Below, piece by piece: positions 57,333 to 64,000 of a stretch of 64,000 nucleotides of DNA. A program made the translations under genes and the position numbers. The first letter of the stretch is position 1; each line of letters opens with the position of its first letter. This stretch comes from Halolacustris sp051744345 (GTDB taxonomy: Bacteria > Actinomycetota > Humimicrobiia > Humimicrobiales > Humimicrobiaceae): NCBI GenBank assembly GCA_051744345.1, contig JBNJCW010000001.1, positions 1 to 64,000 of the forward strand, written 5' to 3'. Under the pieces are notes generated by a model. The model worked only from the letters and a program-made list of their open reading frames with translations. It was not told where the DNA came from and ran no database searches.

Positions 57333-58664
57333 ATGTTTGACTTTTTAACTTCTAAATTTGAGGACTTATTCTATAAAATCAGGAATAAGGGCAAATTAAG
57401 CCCTAGTGACCTGGATAGTTCGTTCAGGGAGATAAAGCTGGCCCTGCTGGAAGCTGATGTTAATTTTAAGGTGGTAAAGGAATTTTTGGAAAACATAAAG
57501 CAGAAAGCAATAGGCAACCAGGTTACCGAAAGCCTGACCCCCTACCAGCAAATAGTAAAGATTGTAAATGACGAGATTATAAATATGCTGGGAAGCTCAT
57601 CGGCAAAACTAAATTTTTCCAGCAAGCCCCCCACGGTGATAATGATGGTCGGCCTGCAGGGAACGGGAAAGACTTCAGCAGTGGTAAAGCTTGCCAATTT
57701 TTTAAAAAATGAATACGGCAAAAAAGTCTCTGTTGTTGCTTCAGACATATACAGGCCGGCAGCTGTGGATCAGCTCAAGGATATGTCCCAGTCAATTGGC
57801 GTTGAGGTTTACTGGGAGAACAATTCGGAACCGGTGAAGATATCTGAAAGGGGAGTGCAGAAGTTCAGAAAGCAGGGAAGTGATGTAGTTATTATCGATA
57901 CCGCAGGAAGGCTGCATATAGACAATAATATGATGGATGAGGTTGCAAACATAAAAAAAAGGGTAAAGCCGCATCAGGTTTACCTGGTCCTTGATGCCAT
58001 GACCGGCCAGGAAGCAGTAAATATTGCTTCAAGCTTTAATTCCAGGGTAGAGTGTGATGGCATAATACTTACCAAACTGGATAGCGATACCAGGGGCGGT
58101 GCAGCCCTGTCGGTTTATTATGTAACCAAAAAACCCATAAAATTTATGTCTACTGGAGAAAAGGTTTCTGATTTTGAAGTATTCCATCCGGACCGGGTAG
58201 CCTCAAGGATACTGGGCATGGGTGATATAATGACCCTGGTTGAGAATGCGGAGAAAAATATTGATGAGAAAAAAGCCAAAAAATTTGAAGAGAAAATAAG
58301 GAAGAATGAATTAAATTTCGAAGATTTTGTGGATCAGATAAAAAGCATAAAGAAAATAGGCTCCCTGGATAAAGTATTTTCCATGCTTCCGGTAGCAGGC
58401 AAGAACAAAATGTTTAAAAATGTCAACCTTGATGACTCGCAGCTTAAACCGGTTGAAGCCATTATTGGGTCAATGACCAAGGAGGAAAGGAGAAAACCTC
58501 AAATAATTAATGGAAGCAGGAAAAGGAGAATAGCTAAGGGAAGCGGAACATCGGTTGCTGAAGTAAACAGGCTTCTTAAACAGTTTGAAAACACGAAAAA
58601 GATGCTAAAACAGTTTTCAGGCCTGGAACAGGATTCAGGATCTTTGTTTAGTAAAATGAAGTAA
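57333..58664 (+). CDS. ffh: Signal recognition particle protein
   Basis: A 443-residue Ffh. The NG domain has GLQGTGKTSAVVKLA, SDIYRPAAVDQL, IDTAGRLHID and TKLDSDTRGGAALS; the C-terminal M domain has SMTKEERRKPQIINGSRK and RIAKGSG, the 4.5S RNA-binding helix. It binds signal peptides of nascent proteins and works with FtsY. AGGTGAAT precedes ATG 57333; 18 bases follow the ftsY stop. The SRP RNA gene is not in the window. Confidence 0.95.
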   Translation: MFDFLTSKFEDLFYKIRNKGKLSPSDLDSSFREIKLALLEADVNFKVVKEFLENIKQKAIGNQVTESLTPYQQIVKIVNDEIINMLGSSSAKLNFSSKPPTVIMMVGLQGTGKTSAVVKLANFLKNEYGKKVSVVASDIYRPAAVDQLKDMSQSIGVEVYWENNSEPVKISERGVQKFRKQGSDVVIIDTAGRLHIDNNMMDEVANIKKRVKPHQVYLVLDAMTGQEAVNIASSFNSRVECDGIILTKLDSDTRGGAALSVYYVTKKPIKFMSTGEKVSDFEVFHPDRVASRILGMGDIMTLVENAEKNIDEKKAKKFEEKIRKNELNFEDFVDQIKSIKKIGSLDKVFSMLPVAGKNKMFKNVNLDDSQLKPVEAIIGSMTKEERRKPQIINGSRKRRIAKGSGTSVAEVNRLLKQFENTKKMLKQFSGLEQDSGSLFSKMK

Positions 58665-58674
58665 TAAAAAAATT

Positions 58675-58702
58675 TTGCAAGATGTTAATAAAAATATATA
58701 AT
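58675..58702 (+). promoter_or_regulatory. Candidate promoter for rpsP-khpA-rimM
   Basis: TTGCAA (58675-58680) and a perfect TATAAT (58697-58702) are separated by 16 bases, just after the ffh stop. A start near 58709 leaves about 35 bases before rpsP, containing GGAGG. Confidence 0.6.
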
Positions 58703-58743
58703 AATTAGACAATCGCAATGAACTGTGATAGGAGGTTAAAGTA

Positions 58744-59001
58744 TTGAGTGTAAAAATTAGGTTGACCAGGATAGGTTTTAAGAAAAAGCCATTTTACAGA
58801 ATTGTGGTGGCTGACAGCAGGTCTCCAAGGGATAGTAAGATAATTGATAATATTGGAACTTACGATCCCAAAACGGATCCTTCAACTGTGGAAATCGATA
58901 AGGAAAAGGCTTTAGACTGGATTAAGAAAGGAGCAAAACCTACCAATACGGTGCAGAAGCTTTTTGAGAAGCTCAATTTAATCAGTAGTGACAACAAATA
59001 A
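58744..59001 (+). CDS. rpsP: Ribosomal protein S16
   Basis: An 85-residue S16: SVKIRLTRIGFKKKPFYRIV then ADSRSPRDSKIIDNIGTYDP are the family hallmarks. Start TTG 58744 is preceded by GGAGG at optimal distance, showing the unusual codon is real. Followed by khpA, rimM and trmD, the usual ribosome-maturation cluster. Confidence 0.95.
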   Translation: MSVKIRLTRIGFKKKPFYRIVVADSRSPRDSKIIDNIGTYDPKTDPSTVEIDKEKALDWIKKGAKPTNTVQKLFEKLNLISSDNK

Positions 59002-59016
59002 AACTGGAGGTCAATT

Positions 59017-59250
59017 GTGAAAGAACTACTTGAGTACATGGTAAAAGAACTAGTAGACAATCCTGATGATGTTCAAATTACTGAAGAGGAGGAAGACGAG
59101 AAAACAGTTATATTTAAACTAAAGGTAGCCGAAGAGGACCTGGGTAAGGTAATTGGCAAAAAAGGTAGGACTGCTAATGCTTTACGGGTTATTATGAGGG
59201 CAGCTTCTGCAAAAAGAGGAAAATCTTCAATTGTAAAGATATTAGATTGA
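59017..59250 (+). CDS. khpA: KH-domain RNA-binding protein
   Basis: A 77-residue KhpA. The GxxG RNA-binding loop is in GKVIGKKGRTANALR near residue 47. KhpA/KhpB dimers bind many RNAs and influence cell division in Gram-positives. Start GTG 59017 follows GGAGG. Lies 15 bases after rpsP, as in many bacteria. Confidence 0.9.
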   Translation: MKELLEYMVKELVDNPDDVQITEEEEDEKTVIFKLKVAEEDLGKVIGKKGRTANALRVIMRAASAKRGKSSIVKILD

Positions 59251-59295
59251 CGTTAAATATTTAATTTTAAATATAATTAACTTAGGCATTTCAAG

Positions 59296-59805
59296 ATGTC
59301 TCTAAGGATTGTTGGGATAATCGGAAAACCGCATGGGACCAGGGGAGAAGTAATGGTCAGGTGGGTAACCGATTATCCCAAAACTATTAATAAAGGGGAT
59401 ATACTTTATACAGATAGTGGCAATAAGGAGCTTACAGTGGAAAGCATCAGGGAAAAGCAGGCAAAGGGAAGAAGGATAACCCTGATAAAATTTGCCCAAT
59501 TCAATCAGCCGGAGGAACTTGAAAAATACAGGGGGGATTATTTATCCAGGTCCCCGGAATCAGGACCGAGTTTGGAAAAGGATCACTACTGGCTAGATGA
59601 TCTTGAGGGCTGTGTAGTCTATGAAGGGGATAGGTTCATAGGTACAGTTGCGCAGGCACTTGACTATCCGGCAAATCAGGTGCTGGTAGTAGATATCGAG
59701 TCAACCGGAAGTTCGGTGATGGTTCCCTTTGTAGAGACATATATTAAAAAAGTTGACCTGGATAAACGTAAGATATTCCTAAAGCAGTTGCCACAGTATA
59801 TGTAA
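59296..59805 (+). CDS. rimM: Ribosome maturation factor RimM
   Basis: A 169-residue RimM. GIIGKPHGTRGEVMVRW opens the N-terminal domain; the PRC-barrel half from about residue 95 (YWLDDLEGCVVYEG) binds S19 and helps 16S rRNA 3'-end maturation. Ends four bases before the trmD TTG candidate. The ribosome site is weak. Confidence 0.92.
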   Translation: MSLRIVGIIGKPHGTRGEVMVRWVTDYPKTINKGDILYTDSGNKELTVESIREKQAKGRRITLIKFAQFNQPEELEKYRGDYLSRSPESGPSLEKDHYWLDDLEGCVVYEGDRFIGTVAQALDYPANQVLVVDIESTGSSVMVPFVETYIKKVDLDKRKIFLKQLPQYM

Positions 59806-59817
59806 GGCTTGGATAGC

Positions 59818-60516
59818 ATGATTACCATTGATATAATAACCATATTCCCCGATTATTTTTCTAATCTATTCGAATATGGAATATTAAAGGAAGCTTTTTC
59901 AAAAAACCTTTGCCGGGTAAATATCTATAATTTAAGGGACTTTAGCGCAGACAAGCACAGGAAGGTTGATGACCGGCCATACGGCGGGGGAGCTGGCATG
60001 GTATTGATGCCGGAACCGCTGGACAGGGCCATACATTTCATAAAATCTAAAAACAGTATAGGAAAAAACATGCAAAAGGTCGTATTGCTGACCCCGAAAG
60101 GCAAGGTTCTTAAGCAGAAAATGCTAAAAGAGATGGTTACGCTGGAAAACATAATACTTATTTGCGGAAGATACGAGGGTGTGGATCAGAGGGTAATCGA
60201 CCTTGACATTGATACAGAGATTTCTATCGGGGATTATATACTTTCTGGCGGGGAAATCCCCGCGATGGTTATTACTGACGGCCTGATAAGGCTTCTTCCG
60301 GGGGTTGTGGGGAGGAAGGAATCGTTGGTTTCTGAATCTTTTGAAGATAACCTTCTTGATTACCCGCAGTACACCAGGCCGCCTGAATTTAAAAGTCTTA
60401 AGGTCCCCCGGGTATTATTAAGCGGGGACCATCAGAAGATAAAGCAGTGGAGAGGGGAAAAATCGGTGGAGATTACCAGAAAAAGGAGACCTGATTTATT
60501 TGACAAAAAAAGTTAA
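59818..60516 (+). CDS. trmD: tRNA (guanine37-N1) methyltransferase
   Basis: A 232-residue TrmD, methylating G37 in tRNAs to prevent frameshifting. DDRPYGGGAGMVLMPEPL near residue 51, ICGRYEGVDQR near 113 and SIGDYILSGGE near 135 form the trefoil-knot SAM site. The start is ATG 59818 or TTG 59809; the ATG better fits the MxxDIxTIFP opening of the family. It ends with the usual basic RRPDLF tail. Confidence 0.94.
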   Translation: MITIDIITIFPDYFSNLFEYGILKEAFSKNLCRVNIYNLRDFSADKHRKVDDRPYGGGAGMVLMPEPLDRAIHFIKSKNSIGKNMQKVVLLTPKGKVLKQKMLKEMVTLENIILICGRYEGVDQRVIDLDIDTEISIGDYILSGGEIPAMVITDGLIRLLPGVVGRKESLVSESFEDNLLDYPQYTRPPEFKSLKVPRVLLSGDHQKIKQWRGEKSVEITRKRRPDLFDKKS

Positions 60517-60578
60517 ATTTCTTATATTTGTTTAGTTTCGATTAAAACATAACACATTTAAATACAGGTTGGTGAAAA

Positions 60579-60923
60579 ATGAATACTCTTGATAAGCTGG
60601 AAAACAAATATATAAAAGCGGATTTGCCTGATTTTAAGCCTGGGGATAAAATTCAGGTTAGCATAAAGATCAGCGAAGAAAAGAAGGACAGGATACAGGT
60701 TTTTGAAGGAATAGTTATTAAAAAGCAGGGAAGCGGATTAAATGAGACATTTACCGTCAGAAAGATTTCTTTTAATAATATAGGGGTAGAAAGGACTTTC
60801 CTTCTAAATTCCCCGATAATACAATCCATAACCAAGCTGCAGGAAGGTATAGTAAGAAGGGCTAAACTCTATTACCTAAGGGAGAAAATTGGGAAAAAAT
60901 CCAAGGTTAAGTATAAAAAGTAG
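60579..60923 (+). CDS. rplS: Ribosomal protein L19
   Basis: A 114-residue L19: FKPGDKIQVSIKI then RIQVFEGIVIKKQGSG and VRKISFNNIGVERTF; the C-terminal VRRAKLYYLREKIGK is diagnostic. GGTG lies eight bases before ATG 60579. Follows trmD after 62 AT-rich bases. Confidence 0.96.
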   Translation: MNTLDKLENKYIKADLPDFKPGDKIQVSIKISEEKKDRIQVFEGIVIKKQGSGLNETFTVRKISFNNIGVERTFLLNSPIIQSITKLQEGIVRRAKLYYLREKIGKKSKVKYKK

Positions 60924-60932
60924 CTTGTATTG

Positions 60933-61460
60933 ATGACCAAAAAGAATTTGCTTAAAGAGTTTGTAAGCTATCTGGTTGTTATTGTTGCTGCGGTAGCCTT
61001 TTCACTGATTATAAGGATCTTTATATTTGAACCCTATATTGTTCCTACCCCTTCCATGGAAGACGTGCTGTTGATTGAAGATAAGGTAATTGTCAACAAG
61101 CTGGCATACAGGTTCGGCTCTGTAGAAAGGGAGGATCTGGTTGTTTTCCATTCCCCGACCGAGTCGGGTAAAGAGCTGGTTAAAAGGGCTATAGGCCTGC
61201 CGGGAGATGAGATTACCCTGACCAACGAAGGCCGGATTTATGTAAATGGCGAATTGCTGGATGAGGGTTACGTTACCGCAAATTCAGAAATAATCTACGA
61301 GAACAAAACGGTAGTCCTTTCCTCTGATGAATATTTTGTGATGGGTGATAACCGTAACAACAGCCTGGACAGCAGATATTTCGGGCCCATAAGGGAAAAA
61401 GATATTTTTGGCAAATTGGTTTTTATATACTGGCCGCCCCAGAGAATAAAGAGGTTATAA
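60933..61460 (+). CDS. lepB: Signal peptidase I
   Basis: A 175-residue type I signal peptidase with one N-terminal membrane helix (about residues 10-30). Catalytic Ser41 is in PTPSMEDVL, and the Lys84 base is in ELVKRAIGLPGDE; GDNRNNSLDSRYFG is the box E motif. It would process the secreted proteins encoded at 506 and 22101. TTG 60930 adds one residue and is equally possible. Confidence 0.93.
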   Translation: MTKKNLLKEFVSYLVVIVAAVAFSLIIRIFIFEPYIVPTPSMEDVLLIEDKVIVNKLAYRFGSVEREDLVVFHSPTESGKELVKRAIGLPGDEITLTNEGRIYVNGELLDEGYVTANSEIIYENKTVVLSSDEYFVMGDNRNNSLDSRYFGPIREKDIFGKLVFIYWPPQRIKRL

Positions 61461-61468
61461 TCTATTTA

Positions 61469-62089
61469 ATGGATTTCAAAGAGGTAAAAAGGCTCCAGAA
61501 TATCTGTGTCTATGAAGACGAGCTTTATTGTTCAGGTTACCGTTATATAGCAGGTCTGGATGAGGTGGGAAGGGGCTCGCTTGCAGGGCCGCTGGTGGCA
61601 GCTGCTGTCATACTGGATAGGAAAAAATTAATTGAAAAGATAGATGATTCAAAAAAAATGGATGCTACCACCAGAAAAAGAGTATACGGAAAGATAGTTA
61701 AGAGCTGTATCAGCTGGTCAATAGCGGAGGTTTCTGCCCGGGAAATCGATGATATCAATATTGCCAATGCGAATGTGCTGGCTTTCAAAAAAGCAGTTTC
61801 TAAGCTGGGAATAAAACCGGAAATAGTACTTGCGGACTCACTGGAAGCCGATATTGGTGTTGAAACGATACCCCTGGTTAAAGGAGAGAGCCTAAGCGTT
61901 TCAATAGCTGCTGCTTCTATCGTAGCCAAGGTTACCAGAGACAATATGATGATAGGGCTGGGGGAATCATACCCGGAGTACGGCTTTGGTTACAATAAGG
62001 GTTATGCTACCAAAAAACACCTGCTTTCCCTGCAGAAATATGGGCCATGTGATATACACAGGCTAAGCTATACAGGAGTATTAAACTAA
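61469..62089 (+). CDS. rnhB: Ribonuclease HII
   Basis: A 206-residue RNase HII removing RNA from hybrids. AGLDEVGRGSLAGPLVAAAV (near residue 29) holds the first catalytic Asp-Glu; DSLEAD near 124 and AAASIVAKVTRD near 149 follow. ATG 61469 has only a weak ribosome site. Between lepB and dprA; yraN, a common neighbour, is missing. Confidence 0.93.
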   Translation: MDFKEVKRLQNICVYEDELYCSGYRYIAGLDEVGRGSLAGPLVAAAVILDRKKLIEKIDDSKKMDATTRKRVYGKIVKSCISWSIAEVSAREIDDINIANANVLAFKKAVSKLGIKPEIVLADSLEADIGVETIPLVKGESLSVSIAAASIVAKVTRDNMMIGLGESYPEYGFGYNKGYATKKHLLSLQKYGPCDIHRLSYTGVLN

Positions 62090-62132
62090 ATATTCATTTG
62101 ACTAAATACTTATTTGCTATTATTATTTTCCT

Positions 62133-62978
62133 ATGTGTTTTTCTCTCCTGGATAAAAAGCTGATATATATAATACATGTATTGGGTGTAGGCACCGGATT
62201 GTTCAGCCGGGTGTACAGGGAAAATAATCTGGATCTATCCAAAACACTGAAGTGTTTTTTAAAAAAACCATTGCCCATAAAAAACGGCCGCCTGGAAAGA
62301 ATTCTGGAGAGCATGGAAGAAAACGGTATAAAAGTTCTGAATATAGCAGATAAAAGATACCCCCGGGCGCTTAAACACATTGGCACTATTGCCCCTGTCT
62401 TATTCTATAAAGGTGAAAAAATTCTTAAGGATATGCCCAGGATAGCAGTGGTTGGCACAAGGAATGCTACCGCTTACGGAAGGCAGGCGGCAGACTATTT
62501 CGGCCGGCAGCTTTCAGGAGCAAAAATTACTGTAATAAGCGGCATGGCAAAGGGTATAGACGGGTATGCCCAGAAGGCAGCCCTTAAGAAAGAAGGGGGG
62601 ACAATTGGGGTTTTGGGCTGCGGGCTCTGCCATATATACCCTAAATCAAACCTTTCCCTTTACGGTGATATTTTAAAAAACGGCAGCATGGTATCAGAAT
62701 ACCTTCCCTGGGAACCTCCCCAGAAGAAAAATTTCCCCCAGAGAAACAGGATTATAAGCGGGCTTTCAAGCGGGGTAGTAGTGATTGAAAGCGACAGCAG
62801 GGGCGGGGCGCTTATAACTGCTGGTTTTGCCCTGGATCAGGGCAGGGAAGTTTTTGCCGTTCCCGGAAATATTTTTAGCAGAAGCAGCAGGGGGACAAAC
62901 CACCTTATAAAGCAGGGGGCAAAACTTGTGACCGGGATAGACGATGTGCTGAACGAGATAAGTTGCCTGTGGGCATAA
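62133..62978 (+). CDS. dprA: DNA processing protein A
   Basis: A 281-residue DprA/Smf, which loads RecA on incoming single-stranded DNA in transformation. The Rossmann domain includes VVGTRNATAYGRQAA near residue 109, VISGMAKGIDGYAQ near 134, and FPQRNRIISGLSSGVVVIES near 205. It lacks the C-terminal winged-helix domain of longer homologues and is widespread in non-competent bacteria. No ComM. The ATG has no visible ribosome site. Confidence 0.88.
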   Translation: MCFSLLDKKLIYIIHVLGVGTGLFSRVYRENNLDLSKTLKCFLKKPLPIKNGRLERILESMEENGIKVLNIADKRYPRALKHIGTIAPVLFYKGEKILKDMPRIAVVGTRNATAYGRQAADYFGRQLSGAKITVISGMAKGIDGYAQKAALKKEGGTIGVLGCGLCHIYPKSNLSLYGDILKNGSMVSEYLPWEPPQKKNFPQRNRIISGLSSGVVVIESDSRGGALITAGFALDQGREVFAVPGNIFSRSSRGTNHLIKQGAKLVTGIDDVLNEISCLWA

Positions 62979-63046
62979 ATTATATGTTTATATAATGGTT
63001 AAGCTGTTATATCATATACATTAAAAAGACAGACAGGGGTTGGGGT

Positions 63047-63466
63047 ATGGGACTGTTTAGAAGAAAAAAAGTTGAAAAACCAAAAAATCCGCTGGGAATA
63101 GCTGTTTATAAATTCGATAATATCCTTAAGGGGAAACTGGGGAAAATAGTTAAAGCGATGCAGGCTGGAAAAACCCTGAACCCGTCCCGGACAAAAGCGG
63201 TATTGGATGAATACTTCTACAAACTAGATTATATACTGGAGGACATATCCAAGGAAAACCTGAAAATAGATTACCGGTCTGACAAGGTGAGGTATAAGGT
63301 TATAGGGATGGTCCGGGAGCTGAAGAACTACCTCCAGGCAGCAGCAGAGTTGGAATTTGACTACAAAAAGATTGAAAGAAAGCAGATTGGAAGCCCCGAT
63401 AGCATTCTTTTAAAAAGGGAGAAGTTAAAAAAAGACTTAAAAGACATACAGAGCGATTATGTTTAA
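63047..63466 (+). CDS. Hypothetical protein, charged and helical
   Basis: A 139-residue soluble protein: basic MGLFRRKKVEK start, then predicted helices with many Lys, Glu and Leu residues (KFDNILKGKLGKIVKAMQA, and a long coiled segment to the end). No family, signal peptide or cysteine is recognised. GGGGTTGGGG lies just before ATG 63047. It lies between dprA and xer, in a position that in some actinobacteria holds other genes. May act as a scaffold; unknown. Confidence 0.6.
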   Translation: MGLFRRKKVEKPKNPLGIAVYKFDNILKGKLGKIVKAMQAGKTLNPSRTKAVLDEYFYKLDYILEDISKENLKIDYRSDKVRYKVIGMVRELKNYLQAAAELEFDYKKIERKQIGSPDSILLKREKLKKDLKDIQSDYV

Positions 63467-63468
63467 AT

Positions 63469-64000
63469 ATGGAATTTGAAAAAGCTTTAAAAAAATACAT
63501 TGATTTCTTAAGGTATGAAAAAAACCTTTCCCCCAATACAATCAACTCCTATACCAGGGATCTGAAGCACTTTTTGGGTTATTTAAAGAAGACGGGTAAG
63601 GGAAATGTCGGCAGCATTGAACTTTCGGATTTCAGGAAATACATTAAGTTTTTGGATAATTTCGGATACTCAAACAGTTCCCTGATAAGAAAATATTCTT
63701 CCTATGTTAATTTCTTCAGGTTTCTGGAGAAAAACGGGTATATGAAGAAGAATTTAAGCCAGCATATTTTACCGCCAAAAAAGAAGCAGAGATTTTTTAG
63801 TTTTCTATCCCAACAGGAAACCGGACGGCTTCTGGATTCAATACAGGAGGACAGCGATCAGGGCAGGCGCAATAAGGCGATATTTGAACTCATGTACTCA
63901 ACCGGTGCCAGGGTAAGCGAAATAGCTGGCATAAGGATGGAAGACCTGGATATGGAAAATAGCCAGATAAAGGTTACCGGCAAGGGAAACAAGCAGAGAA
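63469..64000 (+). CDS. Tyrosine recombinase XerC/XerD (partial, N-terminal 177 residues)
   Basis: The right edge cuts this gene. The N-terminal core-binding domain has FLRYEKNLSPNTINSYTRDL near residue 13, and the catalytic domain begins near residue 105, with the first catalytic Arg in STGARVSEIAGI and a Lys in TGKGNKQR at the edge. XerC/D resolve chromosome dimers at dif sites. Three bases separate ATG 63469 from the upstream stop. Whether it is XerC, XerD or a single Xer cannot be said without its rest. Confidence 0.85.
   Translation, partial: MEFEKALKKYIDFLRYEKNLSPNTINSYTRDLKHFLGYLKKTGKGNVGSIELSDFRKYIKFLDNFGYSNSSLIRKYSSYVNFFRFLEKNGYMKKNLSQHILPPKKKQRFFSFLSQQETGRLLDSIQEDSDQGRRNKAIFELMYSTGARVSEIAGIRMEDLDMENSQIKVTGKGNKQR

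Overview
This 64 kb window is a dense chromosomal segment (about 95% coding, moderately AT-rich) carrying mostly housekeeping genes of a probably anaerobic, uncultured bacterium. The gene order points to a deep Actinomycetota-like lineage. A mycobacterial-type integration host factor gene (mihF) lies between the pyrimidine operon and gmk-rpoZ-coaBC-metK-priA-def-fmt-rsmB, as in Mycobacterium. A SepIVA-like coiled-coil gene follows coaD. The anaerobic lifestyle is inferred from the NAD-linked pyrK/pyrD pair and an ADP-forming acetate-CoA ligase. No rRNA, tRNA, CRISPR array, prophage or insertion sequence was seen. The lineage call is inference; no 16S gene is present. Layout: 1-1.9 kb holds the start of a YjbQ-family gene and two small secreted-type proteins of unknown function in AT-rich DNA. 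1.9-7.4 kb is a plus-strand run: adenosine-kinase-like and MTA phosphorylase (purine salvage), a diacylglycerol-kinase-family lipid kinase, glycerate kinase, purC and comB. 7.4-15.5 kb holds a lipoprotein, YoxC/YtxH-type membrane proteins, the TldD/TldE protease pair, a small membrane exporter-family protein, uppP, a sugar nucleotidyltransferase, a zinc ribbon, thioredoxin and a DUF72 protein. 15.6-20.2 kb is ileS-lspA-rluD. 20.2-25.7 kb (minus strand) holds an ABC-2 exporter with a NEW3-domain surface partner, and a large membrane sensor with both GGDEF and HD-GYP domains. 25.9-36.2 kb is a complete UMP pathway operon, pyrR-pyrB-pyrC-carA-carB-pyrK-pyrD-pyrF-pyrE, behind a recognisable PyrR-binding hairpin and intrinsic attenuator. 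36.2-45.1 kb is mihF-gmk-rpoZ-coaBC-metK-priA-def-fmt-rsmB. It is followed by rpmB on the other strand. 45.5-64 kb is fakA-rsmD-coaD-sepIVA-like-rpmF, an acetate-CoA ligase with a phosphotransacetylase-type regulatory partner, plsX-acpP-rnc-smc-ftsY-ffh-rpsP-khpA-rimM-trmD-rplS-lepB-rnhB-dprA, a hypothetical gene, and the start of a xerC/D recombinase gene. Most unusual points: the protein at the conserved smc position is only 736 residues long, with intact ATPase heads but no recognisable hinge; rsmD appears to start at an ATT codon; and four of six convergent gene pairs overlap by exactly four bases at their stop codons.
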